Shown: positions 55,491 through 63,837 of the stretch, piece after piece
How positions within the stretch are numbered: the first letter of the stretch is position 1
Layout of the letters: every line of letters starts with the position of its first letter
DNA from: Ponticoccus litoralis
GTDB lineage: Bacteria; Pseudomonadota; Alphaproteobacteria; Rhodobacterales; Rhodobacteraceae
Assembly (NCBI RefSeq): GCF_039769985.1
Contig: NZ_JBDNCH010000002.1
Location: forward strand, 3,286,001 to 3,350,000
DNA: 64,000 nucleotides
Reading direction: 5' to 3'
Program-made: the position numbers and the translations under genes
Notes under the pieces: model-generated
Databases searched by the model: none
What the model was told of the DNA's origin: nothing
What the model saw: only the letters and a program-made list of their open reading frames with translations

Positions 55491-56234
55491 ATGTTCGGAA
55501 TCGAGATCATCGACGCATCCCTCTTGCCCGCCATGTTCGTGGCGCTGGCGGCGGGATTCATTTCTTTCCTCTCGCCCTGCGTGCTGCCGGTCGTGCCGCC
55601 CTACCTTGCCTATATGAGCGGGGTTTCGATGACGGAGCTGGGGGCCTCGCGCCGCAAGGCGCTGATGTCGGCGCTGTTCTTCGTGCTGGGGCTCTCCACG
55701 GTCTTCCTGCTGCTGGGGGCGGCGGCCTCTGCGGCGGGGCGGGCGCTGTTGCAGTATCAGGCGCATCTGAATGCCGCGGCGGGCGTGACGGTGATGATCT
55801 TCGGCGCGCATTTCGTCGGGGTCTACCGCATCGGCTTCCTCGACCGCGAAGCGCGCATGGATGCGGGCGACCGCGGCGGCAGCGCCTTCGGCGCCTATGT
55901 GCTGGGGCTGGCCTTCGCCTTCGGCTGGACGCCCTGCATCGGCCCGCAGCTTGGGGCGATCCTGTCGCTGGCCGCGTCCGAGGCCTCTGTCTCGCGCGGG
56001 ACGGCGCTGCTGGGCGTCTACGCGGCGGGCCTGGGCATTCCCTTCCTGCTGGTCGCGGCCTTCCTGCCGCGCCTGACCGGCGCCATGGCCTGGATGAAGC
56101 GCCACATGCAGCAGATCGAACGCGCCATGGGGCTGCTTCTGTGGACCATCGGGCTGATGATGCTGACGGGTGGTTTCTCGGCGCTGTCCTTCTGGCTGCT
56201 CGAAACCTTCCCGGCGCTCGCGACACTGGGCTAG
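55491..56234 (+). CDS. ccdA: CcdA-family thiol-disulfide transporter, cytochrome c biogenesis
   Basis: CcdA moves reducing equivalents across the inner membrane to periplasmic thioredoxin-like proteins for cytochrome c maturation. The 247-residue protein has six membrane segments. The two conserved redox cysteines lie in FISFLSPCVLPVVPPYLAYMSG and FGWTPCIGPQLGAILSLAA, exactly as in the family. ATG at 55491 opens MFGIEIIDASLLPAMFVALAAG. The frame is intact. Its 3' flank carries a palindrome doublet. Confidence 0.93.
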   Translation: MFGIEIIDASLLPAMFVALAAGFISFLSPCVLPVVPPYLAYMSGVSMTELGASRRKALMSALFFVLGLSTVFLLLGAAASAAGRALLQYQAHLNAAAGVTVMIFGAHFVGVYRIGFLDREARMDAGDRGGSAFGAYVLGLAFAFGWTPCIGPQLGAILSLAASEASVSRGTALLGVYAAGLGIPFLLVAAFLPRLTGAMAWMKRHMQQIERAMGLLLWTIGLMMLTGGFSALSFWLLETFPALATLG

Positions 56235-56255
56235 GCGGCGCCCCTCGCGGGCGCC

Positions 56256-56301
56256 GAAGTCCATGGTGGACTTCGGACCGGACTTCGGTGCGAAGTCCGG
56301 T
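56256..56301. repeat. two adjacent palindromes sharing stem sequence
   Basis: GAAGTCCATGGTGGACTTC (56256-56274) is followed almost directly by a larger hairpin (56277-56301) with arms ACCGGACTTCG and CGAAGTCCGGT around GTG. Both contain GAAGTCC/GGACTTC, so each half can also pair with the other hairpin. It lies between ccdA and the hydrolase gene. Confidence 0.8.
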
Positions 56302-56377
56302 TGCGCGCGGGGCGGGGCGCGCGCCATACTCCTGCCGGATTGCCAGGCTAGGCTGACCGGCAAAACGAGGGCGCGCC

Positions 56378-57617
56378 ATGGCAGAGCAGCACGACACCCC
56401 GCAGGAAGTGGCCCGGCGCCGGGTCTTCTACATTCCCGGCTACGACCCGATTCACCCCCGGCGCTACCGCGAGCTCTACCGCAAGGAGGGCGCGGCGCAG
56501 GCGGCAATCTCGGGCTACGCGCTGACGCTGCGTCCCAAGCAGGGCGGCGGCGCCTATGGCTGGCACGTGCAGACGGTCATGGAGGGCGCGGAAACCCGCG
56601 CGGATATCGAGGTGCTGGTCTGGTCCGACATCGTTCGCGACAGCATGTCGAACAGCATCCCGGCAACCTACGCGCAGCTTGTCCGCACCTCGTGGGAATA
56701 CATCGCCACCGGCGCACTGCGGCGGCTGATGCGGCTGCGCAAGGGGCCGGTGATCGCCGCGCTCTACCCGGTCGGGGCGCTTCTGGTGCAACTCGGTCTT
56801 GCGCTGCTGCTGGGCTGGGCGGGATTCGCGCTGATCGGCCTGCTGACGCCCTGGCTGGGCATCGCCGCCACGCTGTCCGGCCTTGTCGCATGGGGCGGCA
56901 TCGCCTATGCGGTGCTGCGCTGGTTCCGGGCCGAGGACGGCAAGCTCTTCGCCTATTACCTGATGCACGACTACGCCTTCTCGGGCCTCCACCGGGGCGC
57001 CAACCCGCCCGCGCTGGAGGCCCGCATGTCAGAGTTTGCCGCCACCATCGGCGCCGCCCTGACCGAAGACGTCGACGAGGTTCTGGTGGTCGGCCATTCC
57101 TCGGGTGCGCATCTGGCGGTTTCGATCCTCGCCGACCTGATCCGCGCGGGGCGCGTGCCCGCCAACGGGCCGCGCCTGGCCTTCCTCAGCCTCGGACAGG
57201 TGGTGCCCATGGTGTCCTTCCTGCGCGACGCCCACCGGCTGCGGGCCGACCTGCGCTTCCTCTCGGCCAGCGAGGCGCTGACATGGGTCGACGTGACCGC
57301 GCCCGGGGACGGCTGCGCCTTCGCGCTCTGCGATCCGGTCAGCGTCTCGGGGGTGGCGCCCGCAGACAAGCGCTGGCCGCTGGTCTTCTCGGCGCAGTTC
57401 ACCCGGTCGCTCAGCCCCAAACGCTGGAAGGAACTGCGCTGGCGCTTCTTCCGCCTGCATTTCCAGTATCTCTGCGCTTTCGACCGTACCGCGCGACTAC
57501 GACTATTTCCGCATCACCGCCGGCCCCCTGTCGCTGGCCAGCCGCTACGCCGGGCGCCCGCCCTCGGCCAGCCGCATCGACCACGCGGTGTCCAAGTATA
57601 CGAGCGTCGCCGCATGA
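56378..57617 (+). CDS. membrane alpha/beta-hydrolase-like protein, frame broken near 57487
   Basis: The product of about 412 residues starts MAEQHDTPQEVARRRVFYIPGYDPIHPRRYRELY and has two membrane segments in the middle (VIAALYPVGALLVQLGLALLLGWAGFALIGLL and LGIAATLSGLVAWGGIAYAVL). The serine-hydrolase elbow follows as VVGHSSGAHLAVSILADLI. The end, in another frame, reads RDYDYFRITAGPLSLASRYAGRPPSASRIDHAVSKYTSVAA. The frame changes at CCGTACC (57484-57490); dropping the T gives FDRPRDYDYF. The stop overlaps the P450 start (ATGA), so the two act together by inference. The substrate is unknown. Confidence 0.75.
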
Positions 57618-58968
57618 TCCCCCGAAACCGGCGGCGCGCCCGGACCGGGTCTCGCTCTGGCGCTACGTGAAACTCTTCCGGCAGGACATCCTCTCGGCCC
57701 AGCCCGCGCGGCTCTACCGGGCCTGGATGGCAGAGTTCAGGACGCCCTTCTTCCGCTCCTACCTGCTGAACCAGCCCGATCTGGTGAAGACGGTGCTGAA
57801 GGAGCGCCCGATGGATTTCCCCAAATCCGACCGCATCGGCGCCGGGCTGCGCCCGCTTCTGGGCAACTCTGTCTTCCTGACCAATGGCGCCGAGTGGCAG
57901 CGCCAGCGACGCATCATCGACCCGGCCTTCGAAGGCGGACGCCTGCGCGAGACCTACCCGGCCATGTGGCAGGCGGCGCTTGCGGCGCGCGACCGGCTGG
58001 CGGGGCAGCTGGGTACCGGGGGCGCAGAGGTCGAGGTGGAGGAACAGGCCAGCCACGCCGCCGCCGACGTCATCTTTCGCACGCTCTTCTCGATCCCCAT
58101 CGAGGACGCGCTGGCGCAGGAGGTCTTCCACGAATTCCGCGCCTACCAGCGCAGCCAGCCGATCCTGAACCTCGCCGCCTTCATCCCCGGCCCGCGCTGG
58201 ATGCCGCGCTTCTTCCGGCGCGACACCCGCGCCGCGGCCACCCGCATCCGAAGCCTCATCACGCAACTGACAGAGGCGCGCCAGAAGGCCATCGCCGCAG
58301 GCACCGCGCCCGACGACCTCGCCACCAAGATCATGACGACCCGCGACCCCGAGACCGGGCAGACCTTCTCCGCCGCCGAGATGGTCGACCAGGTGGCGAT
58401 CTTCTTCCTTGCCGGGCATGAGACCTCGGCGTCGGCGCTCGGCTGGGCGCTTTTCCTCCCGGCCACACATCCCGAATGGCAGGACCGCGTGGCGGCCGAG
58501 GGCCGCGCGGTCAACGCCGACTTCGCCAGCGTCTCGAAACTGCGCGTGACCCGCGACGTCTTCCGCGAGACCCTGCGGCTCTACCCGCCGGTGCCGATGA
58601 TGGTGCGCGAAACGACCCGGCCCGAGCGCTTCCGCGACCGCGCCATCCCCGAGGCGGCACAGATGGTGCTCAGCCCCTGGCACCTGCACCGCCACACGCG
58701 CCTGTGGGACAACCCCGATGGCTTCGACCCCGCCCGCTGGCAGACCGAGAACGGCAGGACCTGCGGGCGCGAGGCCTACATTCCCTTCAGCGCAGGCCCG
58801 CGTGTCTGCACCGGCGCGGGCTTTGCCATGGTCGAGGGCGTCCTGCTGCTGGCCCTGTTGCTGCGCGACTTCCGCGTGACGCCCGTCACGAACCGCACCC
58901 CGATCCCCGAAGCGCATCTGACCGTGCGCGCGCGCGACGGCATCTGGCTGAGGGTTGAGGAACGCTGA
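57614..58968 (+). CDS. cytochrome P450, frame broken at the start
   Basis: The product of about 451 residues is a soluble-type P450. It has the oxygen-binding I-helix AGHETSASALGWAL, the K-helix ExxR in FRETLRLYPPVPMMVRET, and the haem loop FSAGPRVCTGAGFAMVEG with the axial cysteine. ATG at 57614 is inside the hydrolase stop. A C run just after it (57619-57623) seems one base short; restoring it gives MIPPKPAARPDRVSLWRYVK and joins the main frame. No ferredoxin or reductase gene is adjacent. The substrate is unknown, though fatty-acid-like P450s are common in this arrangement. Confidence 0.88.
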
Positions 58969-58998
58969 CCGGCACGCCCGGGGCGGGTTCGGAATGAA

Positions 58999-59095
58999 GG
59001 TATTTGGACCAAGAAGAAACACCCGCCCGCCCGGGCAACGGGTGTCCCACGCCGCCAGTCGGGCGTGCCCTGGGCTTCTTCTTGGCACAAATACC
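58999..59095. repeat. inverted pair of the GGTATTTGGACCAAGAAGAA repeat
   Basis: A direct copy (58999-59018) is followed by an inverted copy (59076-59095, TTCTTCTTGGCACAAATACC). The 57 bases between contain ACACCCG...CGGGTGT and other hairpins. The whole forms a roughly 97-base stem-loop between the P450 and aldolase genes. Confidence 0.8.
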
Positions 59096-59243
59096 CAAGT
59101 GCGACCGTGCCGCTAGCCCGCGGTTGGCGTTTGGCGAAGCCCCGGCCAGGTTTAGCGTTAACAGTGGCGCGCGCCCCTATACCCGCTTCGCGGGACGGGG
59201 TATCGACCATGTCTAGAGATTTCACCGTGGCGAGGAAGAGTAC

Positions 59244-60140
59244 ATGACACAGGACGATTTCGCGAAGATGAAGGCGCAGATGGCGGGCGGCAAGGGGTTC
59301 ATCGCCGCGCTCGACCAGTCGGGCGGCTCGACCCCCAAGGCGCTGGGGCTCTACGGCGTCACCGAGGACATGTACGACGGCGAAGAGGCCATGTTCGGCC
59401 AGATCCACGAGATGCGCACGCGGATCATCAAGGCGCCTGACTTCACTGGCGAGAAGGTGATCGGCGCGATCCTGTTCGAGCGCACCATGCGCGGGGCCGT
59501 GGATGGCACCCCGGTGGCAGAGTACCTGTGGAACAGCCTGTCCGTCGTGCCCTTCCTGAAGATCGACAAGGGGCTCGAGGACGAGGCCAATGGCGTGCAG
59601 ATGATGAAGCCGATTCCGGGTCTGGAAGAGAGGCTGAAAGAGGCCGCGGGCCTCGGCGTCTTCGGCACCAAGGAGCGCTCGGTCATCCACGAGGCCAATG
59701 CCGAGGGGATCAAGGCCGTCGTGGCGCAGCAGTTCGAGGTGGGCGCCACTGTGGTGTCCTGCGGGCTGGTGCCGATTATCGAGCCCGAAGTCTCGATCAA
59801 CTCCGCCACCAAGGCCGAGGCCGAGGCGATCCTGAAGGACGCGCTCAAGGCCGGCCTCGACGCGCTGCCCGAGGGGCATGACGTGATGCTCAAGCTGACC
59901 ATCCCCAGCGAGGACGGGCTCTACGACGATCTGGCCGATCACCCGCGCGTGGTGCGTGTGGTGGCCCTGTCGGGGGGCTATTCCACCGACGAGGCCTGTG
60001 CGCGTCTGGCGCGGCAGCCGAAGATGATCGCCTCTTTCAGCCGGGCGCTGGCCGAGGGCCTGTCGAAGCAGCAATCCGATGCCGCGTTCAACGCGGCCCT
60101 CGGCTCGAACATCGACAAGATCTACCAGGCCTCGCTGTAA
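59244..60140 (+). CDS. class I fructose-bisphosphate aldolase
   Basis: The enzyme splits fructose 1,6-bisphosphate into two triose phosphates using a lysine Schiff base. The 298-residue product starts MTQDDFAKMKAQMAGGKGFIAALDQSGGSTPKALGLYG, has TPVAEYLWNSLSVVPFLKIDKG and ANAEGIKAVVAQQFEVGA and ends with VALSGGYSTDEACARLARQPKMIASFSRALAEGL. It matches the short class I type common in Rhodobacterales. A terminator follows. The gene is intact. Confidence 0.92.
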   Translation: MTQDDFAKMKAQMAGGKGFIAALDQSGGSTPKALGLYGVTEDMYDGEEAMFGQIHEMRTRIIKAPDFTGEKVIGAILFERTMRGAVDGTPVAEYLWNSLSVVPFLKIDKGLEDEANGVQMMKPIPGLEERLKEAAGLGVFGTKERSVIHEANAEGIKAVVAQQFEVGATVVSCGLVPIIEPEVSINSATKAEAEAILKDALKAGLDALPEGHDVMLKLTIPSEDGLYDDLADHPRVVRVVALSGGYSTDEACARLARQPKMIASFSRALAEGLSKQQSDAAFNAALGSNIDKIYQASL

Positions 60141-60162
60141 GCGACCCGCCCGGCATCTTCGT

Positions 60163-60192
60163 ACCCGGCCGCGCCTGCCCGCGCGGCCGGGT
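60163..60192 (+). terminator. terminator after the aldolase gene
   Basis: ACCCGGCCGCGC pairs with GCGCGGCCGGGT around CTGCCC, followed by CTTTGTCTGT. It may serve both convergent genes. Confidence 0.78.
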
Positions 60193-60204
60193 CTTTGTCT
60201 GTCG

Positions 60205-60867
60205 TCACGGCGTGGGCCGCGCCCGGAAATCCGCCAGCCGCTTGCCCGGTTCATCGACGAAGAGGCCGGGCAGGGGCGTCAGCGCCCCGATCCGGTCGAT
60301 GCGCAGGGTGGCGAAATCGCCCGCCGTCTCGTCCCAGGCCACGCAGGTCCAGACCCGTCCCCAGTAGTCGATATGCAGGGGCCGGATGTCCCGGACCTGG
60401 CCGTCGAGCGTGACCCGCAGCTTCTGCCGGGCGCGGATGGCGGCCCGGATCGCGGGCATATGGGTGAAGCCGCGCGCCGCTTCCGCAAAGGCATCGGTGG
60501 CAAAGCCGAAGGGCGCCGGCGCGCTGCCCGCGTCTTCGGGCAGGACCGTGTCGATCTTGCGGGCGAGGCTGCGGGCGGCGGCGGCCTGCTCGGCCATCTC
60601 GGAGGCGCCGAGCGCGGCGAGCGCGAGGTGCAGCGCCTCGAGCTCTGCCTCTGTCAGGTTGAGCGGCGGCAGGGTGATGGCGGCCTGCACCGTGTAGCCG
60701 TAGCCCCGCGCGCCCTCGACCGGAACGCCGGAGGCGGCGAGCACCTCCATGTCGCGGTAGATCGTGCGGACCGAGACCTTCAGATCCTGTGCCATGGCCT
60801 CTGCCGTGTGCAGCCTGCCGTCGCGCAGCCGCTGCATCAGGGCGTACAGCCGGTCTTTCCTGTTCAT
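60205..60867 (-). CDS. YafY-type HTH/WYL-domain transcription regulator
   Basis: The 220-residue protein starts MNRKDRLYALMQRLRDGRLHTAEAMAQDLKVSVRTIYRDMEVLAASGVPVEG, a DeoR-like winged helix. A linker with LTEAELEALHLALAAL is followed by the WYL-type ligand domain (RVTLDGQVRDIRPLHIDYWGRVWTCVAWDETAGDFATLRIDRIG). Such regulators respond to small molecules or nucleic acids. It is divergent from tatA. Two large palindromes lie in the 230-bp region between them. Confidence 0.88.
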   Translation of the reverse strand: MNRKDRLYALMQRLRDGRLHTAEAMAQDLKVSVRTIYRDMEVLAASGVPVEGARGYGYTVQAAITLPPLNLTEAELEALHLALAALGASEMAEQAAAARSLARKIDTVLPEDAGSAPAPFGFATDAFAEAARGFTHMPAIRAAIRARQKLRVTLDGQVRDIRPLHIDYWGRVWTCVAWDETAGDFATLRIDRIGALTPLPGLFVDEPGKRLADFRARPTP

Positions 60868-60890
60868 GCGTCAACCTCTGTGCCGGGGGC

Positions 60891-60934
60891 AAATTCCTTG
60901 CAAGGAATTTGGAAGGATTTTGCAAAATCCTTCC
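60891..60934. repeat. two abutting perfect palindromes between a WYL regulator and tatA
   Basis: AAATTCCTTGCAAGGAATTT (60891-60910) is a perfect 20-base palindrome. The next 24 bases (60911-60934) are another, GGAAGGATTTTG followed by its exact reverse complement. They are AT-rich against a GC-rich background, 24 bp upstream of the regulator's start codon. Confidence 0.9.
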
Positions 60935-61100
60935 GCGCCGCGCTGCTATACTGACAAAATCCTGACAACTGACAAGGTCATGACACACGTGGTCGGGCAT
61001 AGCGGCGCTTTGGCGCTTTTGTCGGGCGCCGGGAGCCGTTAGAACCCTGTCTCGGATTTCACGCGTCGCAAGGGCTGCGGCGCCGGACAAGGAGACCGCC

Positions 61101-61342
61101 ATGTTGAACAATATCGGCCTTCCGGGCCTTCTGCTGATCGCCGTCGTCGTGCTCGTTCTGTTTGGGCGGGGCAAGATTTCCTCGCTGATGGGCGAGGTCG
61201 GCAAGGGCATCACCGCCTTCAAGAAGGGCGTGAGCGAAGGCGGCCAGGAACTTGAAGACCAGAAAAAAGCGGAAGAGGCGCGCGACGTGACCCCGCAGGC
61301 GCCGGAGCACAACCCGTACTCGACGAGAAGGACAAGGTGTAA
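61101..61342 (+). CDS. tatA: Sec-independent translocase subunit TatA, frame broken near 61318
   Basis: TatA forms the protein-conducting part of the twin-arginine export system. MLNNIGLPGLLLIAVVVLVLFGRGKISSLMGEVGKGITAFKKGVSEG has the short membrane helix, the FGRGK hinge and the amphipathic helix. The last residues lie in a second frame (DEKDKV, stop at 61342) because of a break at CCCGTACTCG (61313-61322). Restored length is about 80 residues. tatB starts 7 bp later, giving the standard tatABC operon. Confidence 0.92.
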
Positions 61343-61348
61343 CCCGCC

Positions 61349-61831
61349 ATGTTCGATCTTGGCTGGACCGAACTCATGGTCATCGGGGTCGTGGCGTTGA
61401 TCGTCGTCGGCCCCAAGGACCTGCCGATGCTGTTTCGCAACGTGGGCCGCTTCATGGGCAAGGCCCGCGGCATGGCGCGCGAGTTCAGCCGGGCCATGAA
61501 CGATGCGGCGGAGGAATCCGGCGTGCGCGACGTGGCCAAGACCTTCAAGACCGCGACCAACCCGATGAGCAGCGCCATGGACGGCGTCAAGGACGCGGCG
61601 AAATCGCTGACTGACATCGACCCGGAGAAGGCCGCCCCGAAACCCGGTAGCGAAACCGCCAAGCTGTCGCAGGAGCGCGACGAGGCCCGCCGCAAGATCG
61701 AGGCCAGTGCCGCCCGGGCGACCGCCGACCGCAAGAAGCGCGAGGCGGAGGAGGCCATGAAGAAGGCCGAGGCGCTGGAGGCGGACCTGACGGCGCCGGG
61801 TGAGGACACCCCGAAGGGGACCGACGCATGA
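61349..61831 (+). CDS. tatB: Sec-independent translocase subunit TatB
   Basis: TatB works with TatC to recognise twin-arginine signal peptides. The 160-residue protein starts MFDLGWTELMVIGVVALIVVGPKDLPMLFRNVGRFMGKARGMAREF with its membrane helix and the glutamate (TEL) typical of TatB. A long charged, coiled-coil-like tail (LSQERDEARRKIEASAARATADRKKREAEEAMKKAEALE) follows. The tatC start overlaps its stop by four bases. Confidence 0.95.
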   Translation: MFDLGWTELMVIGVVALIVVGPKDLPMLFRNVGRFMGKARGMAREFSRAMNDAAEESGVRDVAKTFKTATNPMSSAMDGVKDAAKSLTDIDPEKAAPKPGSETAKLSQERDEARRKIEASAARATADRKKREAEEAMKKAEALEADLTAPGEDTPKGTDA

Positions 61832-62757
61832 GCCATATCGAAGACGACATCGAGGACAGCGCCGCGCCGCTGATCGAACATCTGGCCGAGCTGCGCACGC
61901 GGCTGATCCGGTCGGTCATCGCCTTCATCATCGGGATCGTTCTGGCCTTCGTCGTGGCCGAACCGATCCTGCAATTCCTGCTGCAGCCGATCGAGGCGAC
62001 CCTGCGCGACCTCGGCGACCCCTCGCCGACGCTGCAGTATACCTCGCCGCAGGAATACCTCTTCACGCTGTTCCGGATCTCGATGGTCTTCGGCTTCGCG
62101 CTGGCCTTCCCGGTGATCGCGCACCAGATGTGGCGTTTCGTGGCGCCGGGTCTGTACCGCTCGGAGAAGGCGGCCTTCCTGCCGTTCACCATCGCCTCGC
62201 CGATCATGTTCCTGCTGGGCGCCTCCTTTGCGCATTTCGTGGTGACGCCGCTGGCGATGGCCTTCTTCCTGGGCTTCGCCGATGTCAGTTCGATCTTCGC
62301 CAACCTGCTGGCGCAGACCACCGACGCGGTGCCCGATGCCGCCGCCGTGGTGCCCGCCACCGAGGACGGGCTGCGGATCACCTTTTTCGGCAAGGTCAAC
62401 GAGTCGCTCGACATCACGCTGAAGTTCATCATCGCCTTCGGCCTGTGCTTTCAGCTTCCGGTGCTGCTGACGCTGATGGGCAAGGCCGGGCTGGTCTCTG
62501 CCGAGGGGCTGGGCAACGTGCGCAAATACGCGGTGGTCGGCATCCTGCTGCTGGCCGCGCTTGTGACGCCGCCGGATGTGATCACGCAGATGATCCTCTT
62601 TACCGTCGTCTACGGCCTGTACGAGATCTCGATCTTCCTGGTCGCCCGCGTCGAGAAGAAGCGCGAGGCCGACCTGCGGGCACAGGGCCTGTGGTTCGAG
62701 GAGGAGAACGGCGAAGAGGACCCGCTGGTCAAGGAATTCGACGAGGACGAGAAGTGA
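61828..62757 (+). CDS. tatC: Sec-independent translocase subunit TatC
   Basis: TatC is the six-helix receptor for twin-arginine signal peptides. MSHIEDDIEDSAAPLIEHLAELRTRLIRSVIAF has the cytoplasmic HLxELRxR motif, and SPQEYLFTLFRISMVFGFALAFPVIAHQMWRFVAPGLYRSEKAAFLPF the second conserved region. The 309-residue length is slightly long because of an insertion (AQTTDAVPDAAAVVPATEDG) in a loop, seen in other Rhodobacterales, and an acidic tail. The frame is intact. Confidence 0.95.
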   Translation: MSHIEDDIEDSAAPLIEHLAELRTRLIRSVIAFIIGIVLAFVVAEPILQFLLQPIEATLRDLGDPSPTLQYTSPQEYLFTLFRISMVFGFALAFPVIAHQMWRFVAPGLYRSEKAAFLPFTIASPIMFLLGASFAHFVVTPLAMAFFLGFADVSSIFANLLAQTTDAVPDAAAVVPATEDGLRITFFGKVNESLDITLKFIIAFGLCFQLPVLLTLMGKAGLVSAEGLGNVRKYAVVGILLLAALVTPPDVITQMILFTVVYGLYEISIFLVARVEKKREADLRAQGLWFEEENGEEDPLVKEFDEDEK

Positions 62758-63590
62758 GCAAGACCCTGAAACGGATCGCGGCGGCGCTGGAACGCATGGC
62801 GCCGCCGCCCCCGGACGCGCCGGATTTCGATGCAGAGGCCTTTGTCTGGCACGTGGCACCCGATGCGTTGGTGCCGGTGCCGCGGGTCAGCCGCATCGAG
62901 CTGGAGCTGCTGGTGGGCATCGACCGGGCGCGCGACACGCTTTATGCCAATACGCTGCAATTCGCCCGCGGCCTGCCTGCCAACAACGCGCTGCTCTGGG
63001 GCGCGCGGGGGATGGGCAAATCCAGCGTCGTCAAGGCGGTCCATGCCGCCGTGCGCGCGGAAGGCCCGGACCTCAAGCTGGTGGAGCTGCAACGCGAGGA
63101 CCTGCCGTCCGTCGGTCGCCTGCTGGCGCTCTTGCGCGACGCGCCCTATCGTTTTGTGCTGTTCTGCGACGACCTCAGCTTCAGTCATGACGACCAGCAC
63201 TACAAATCGCTGAAGGCGGTGCTGGACGGCGGGGTCGAGGGGCGCCCGGACAACGTGGTGCTCTACGCCACCTCGAACCGCCGCCACCTGATGCCGCGCG
63301 ACATGATCGAGAACGAACGCTCGTCCTCGATCAACCCCTCGGAGGCGGTGGAAGAGAAGGTTTCGCTGTCGGATCGCTTCGGGCTGTGGCTGGGCTTCCA
63401 CCCCTGTTCGCAGGACGAATACCTTGCGATGATCCGGGGCTATTGCGACAGCCACGGCGTGGCGATCGACGACGAGACCCTGCGCGCCGAGGCGATCGAA
63501 TGGCAGGCCACGCGCGGGTCGCGGTCCGGCCGGGTGGCCTGGCAGTATTTCACCGACCTTGCCGGTCGAAAGGGCGTGGCGCTGAGCTGA
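62754..63590 (+). CDS. DUF815 AAA-type ATPase
   Basis: The 278-residue protein (GTG at 62754, overlapping the tatC stop) has Walker A LWGARGMGKSSVVKAVHA and Walker B FVLFCDDLSF followed by LYATSNRRHLMPRDMIEN, the pattern of DUF815 ATPases of unknown function. RFGLWLGFHPCSQDEYLAMIRGY is the family's sensor region. Position in the tat operon suggests a chaperone-like role, but this is only inference. Confidence 0.9.
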   Translation: MSKTLKRIAAALERMAPPPPDAPDFDAEAFVWHVAPDALVPVPRVSRIELELLVGIDRARDTLYANTLQFARGLPANNALLWGARGMGKSSVVKAVHAAVRAEGPDLKLVELQREDLPSVGRLLALLRDAPYRFVLFCDDLSFSHDDQHYKSLKAVLDGGVEGRPDNVVLYATSNRRHLMPRDMIENERSSSINPSEAVEEKVSLSDRFGLWLGFHPCSQDEYLAMIRGYCDSHGVAIDDETLRAEAIEWQATRGSRSGRVAWQYFTDLAGRKGVALS

Positions 63591-63682
63591 GCGCCGCCTT
63601 CCGGGCGGCGGTGGCGATTCTGCCGGCCTGAGCCTCGGTAAGAGGGTGTGGAGGGGGCTCTGCCCCCGCTGCGCTCCCCCGA

Positions 63683-63704
63683 GGTATTTTGGACCAAGAA
63701 GAAG
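63683..63704 (+). repeat. GGTATTTTGGACCAAGAAGA intergenic repeat, copy 6
   Basis: The copy is preceded by a GGGGGC-TCTG-CCCCC hairpin and a GCTGCGCTCCCCCGA linker, the same layout as at 23985-24036. It lies between the DUF815 gene and the convergent peptidase gene. Confidence 0.75.
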
Positions 63705-63837
63705 CAGAAGGCCGTGCCGGGGCTGGCCGCGGGCGGGGGTTACCGCTTTCGGATCTTGATGGAGCTTGCGCCGTGATACCCCAGCGCGCGGGCGCCGTGC
63801 GCAGGGGTATGGGGGCTTTTGGAAAAACCCGGGTGCG

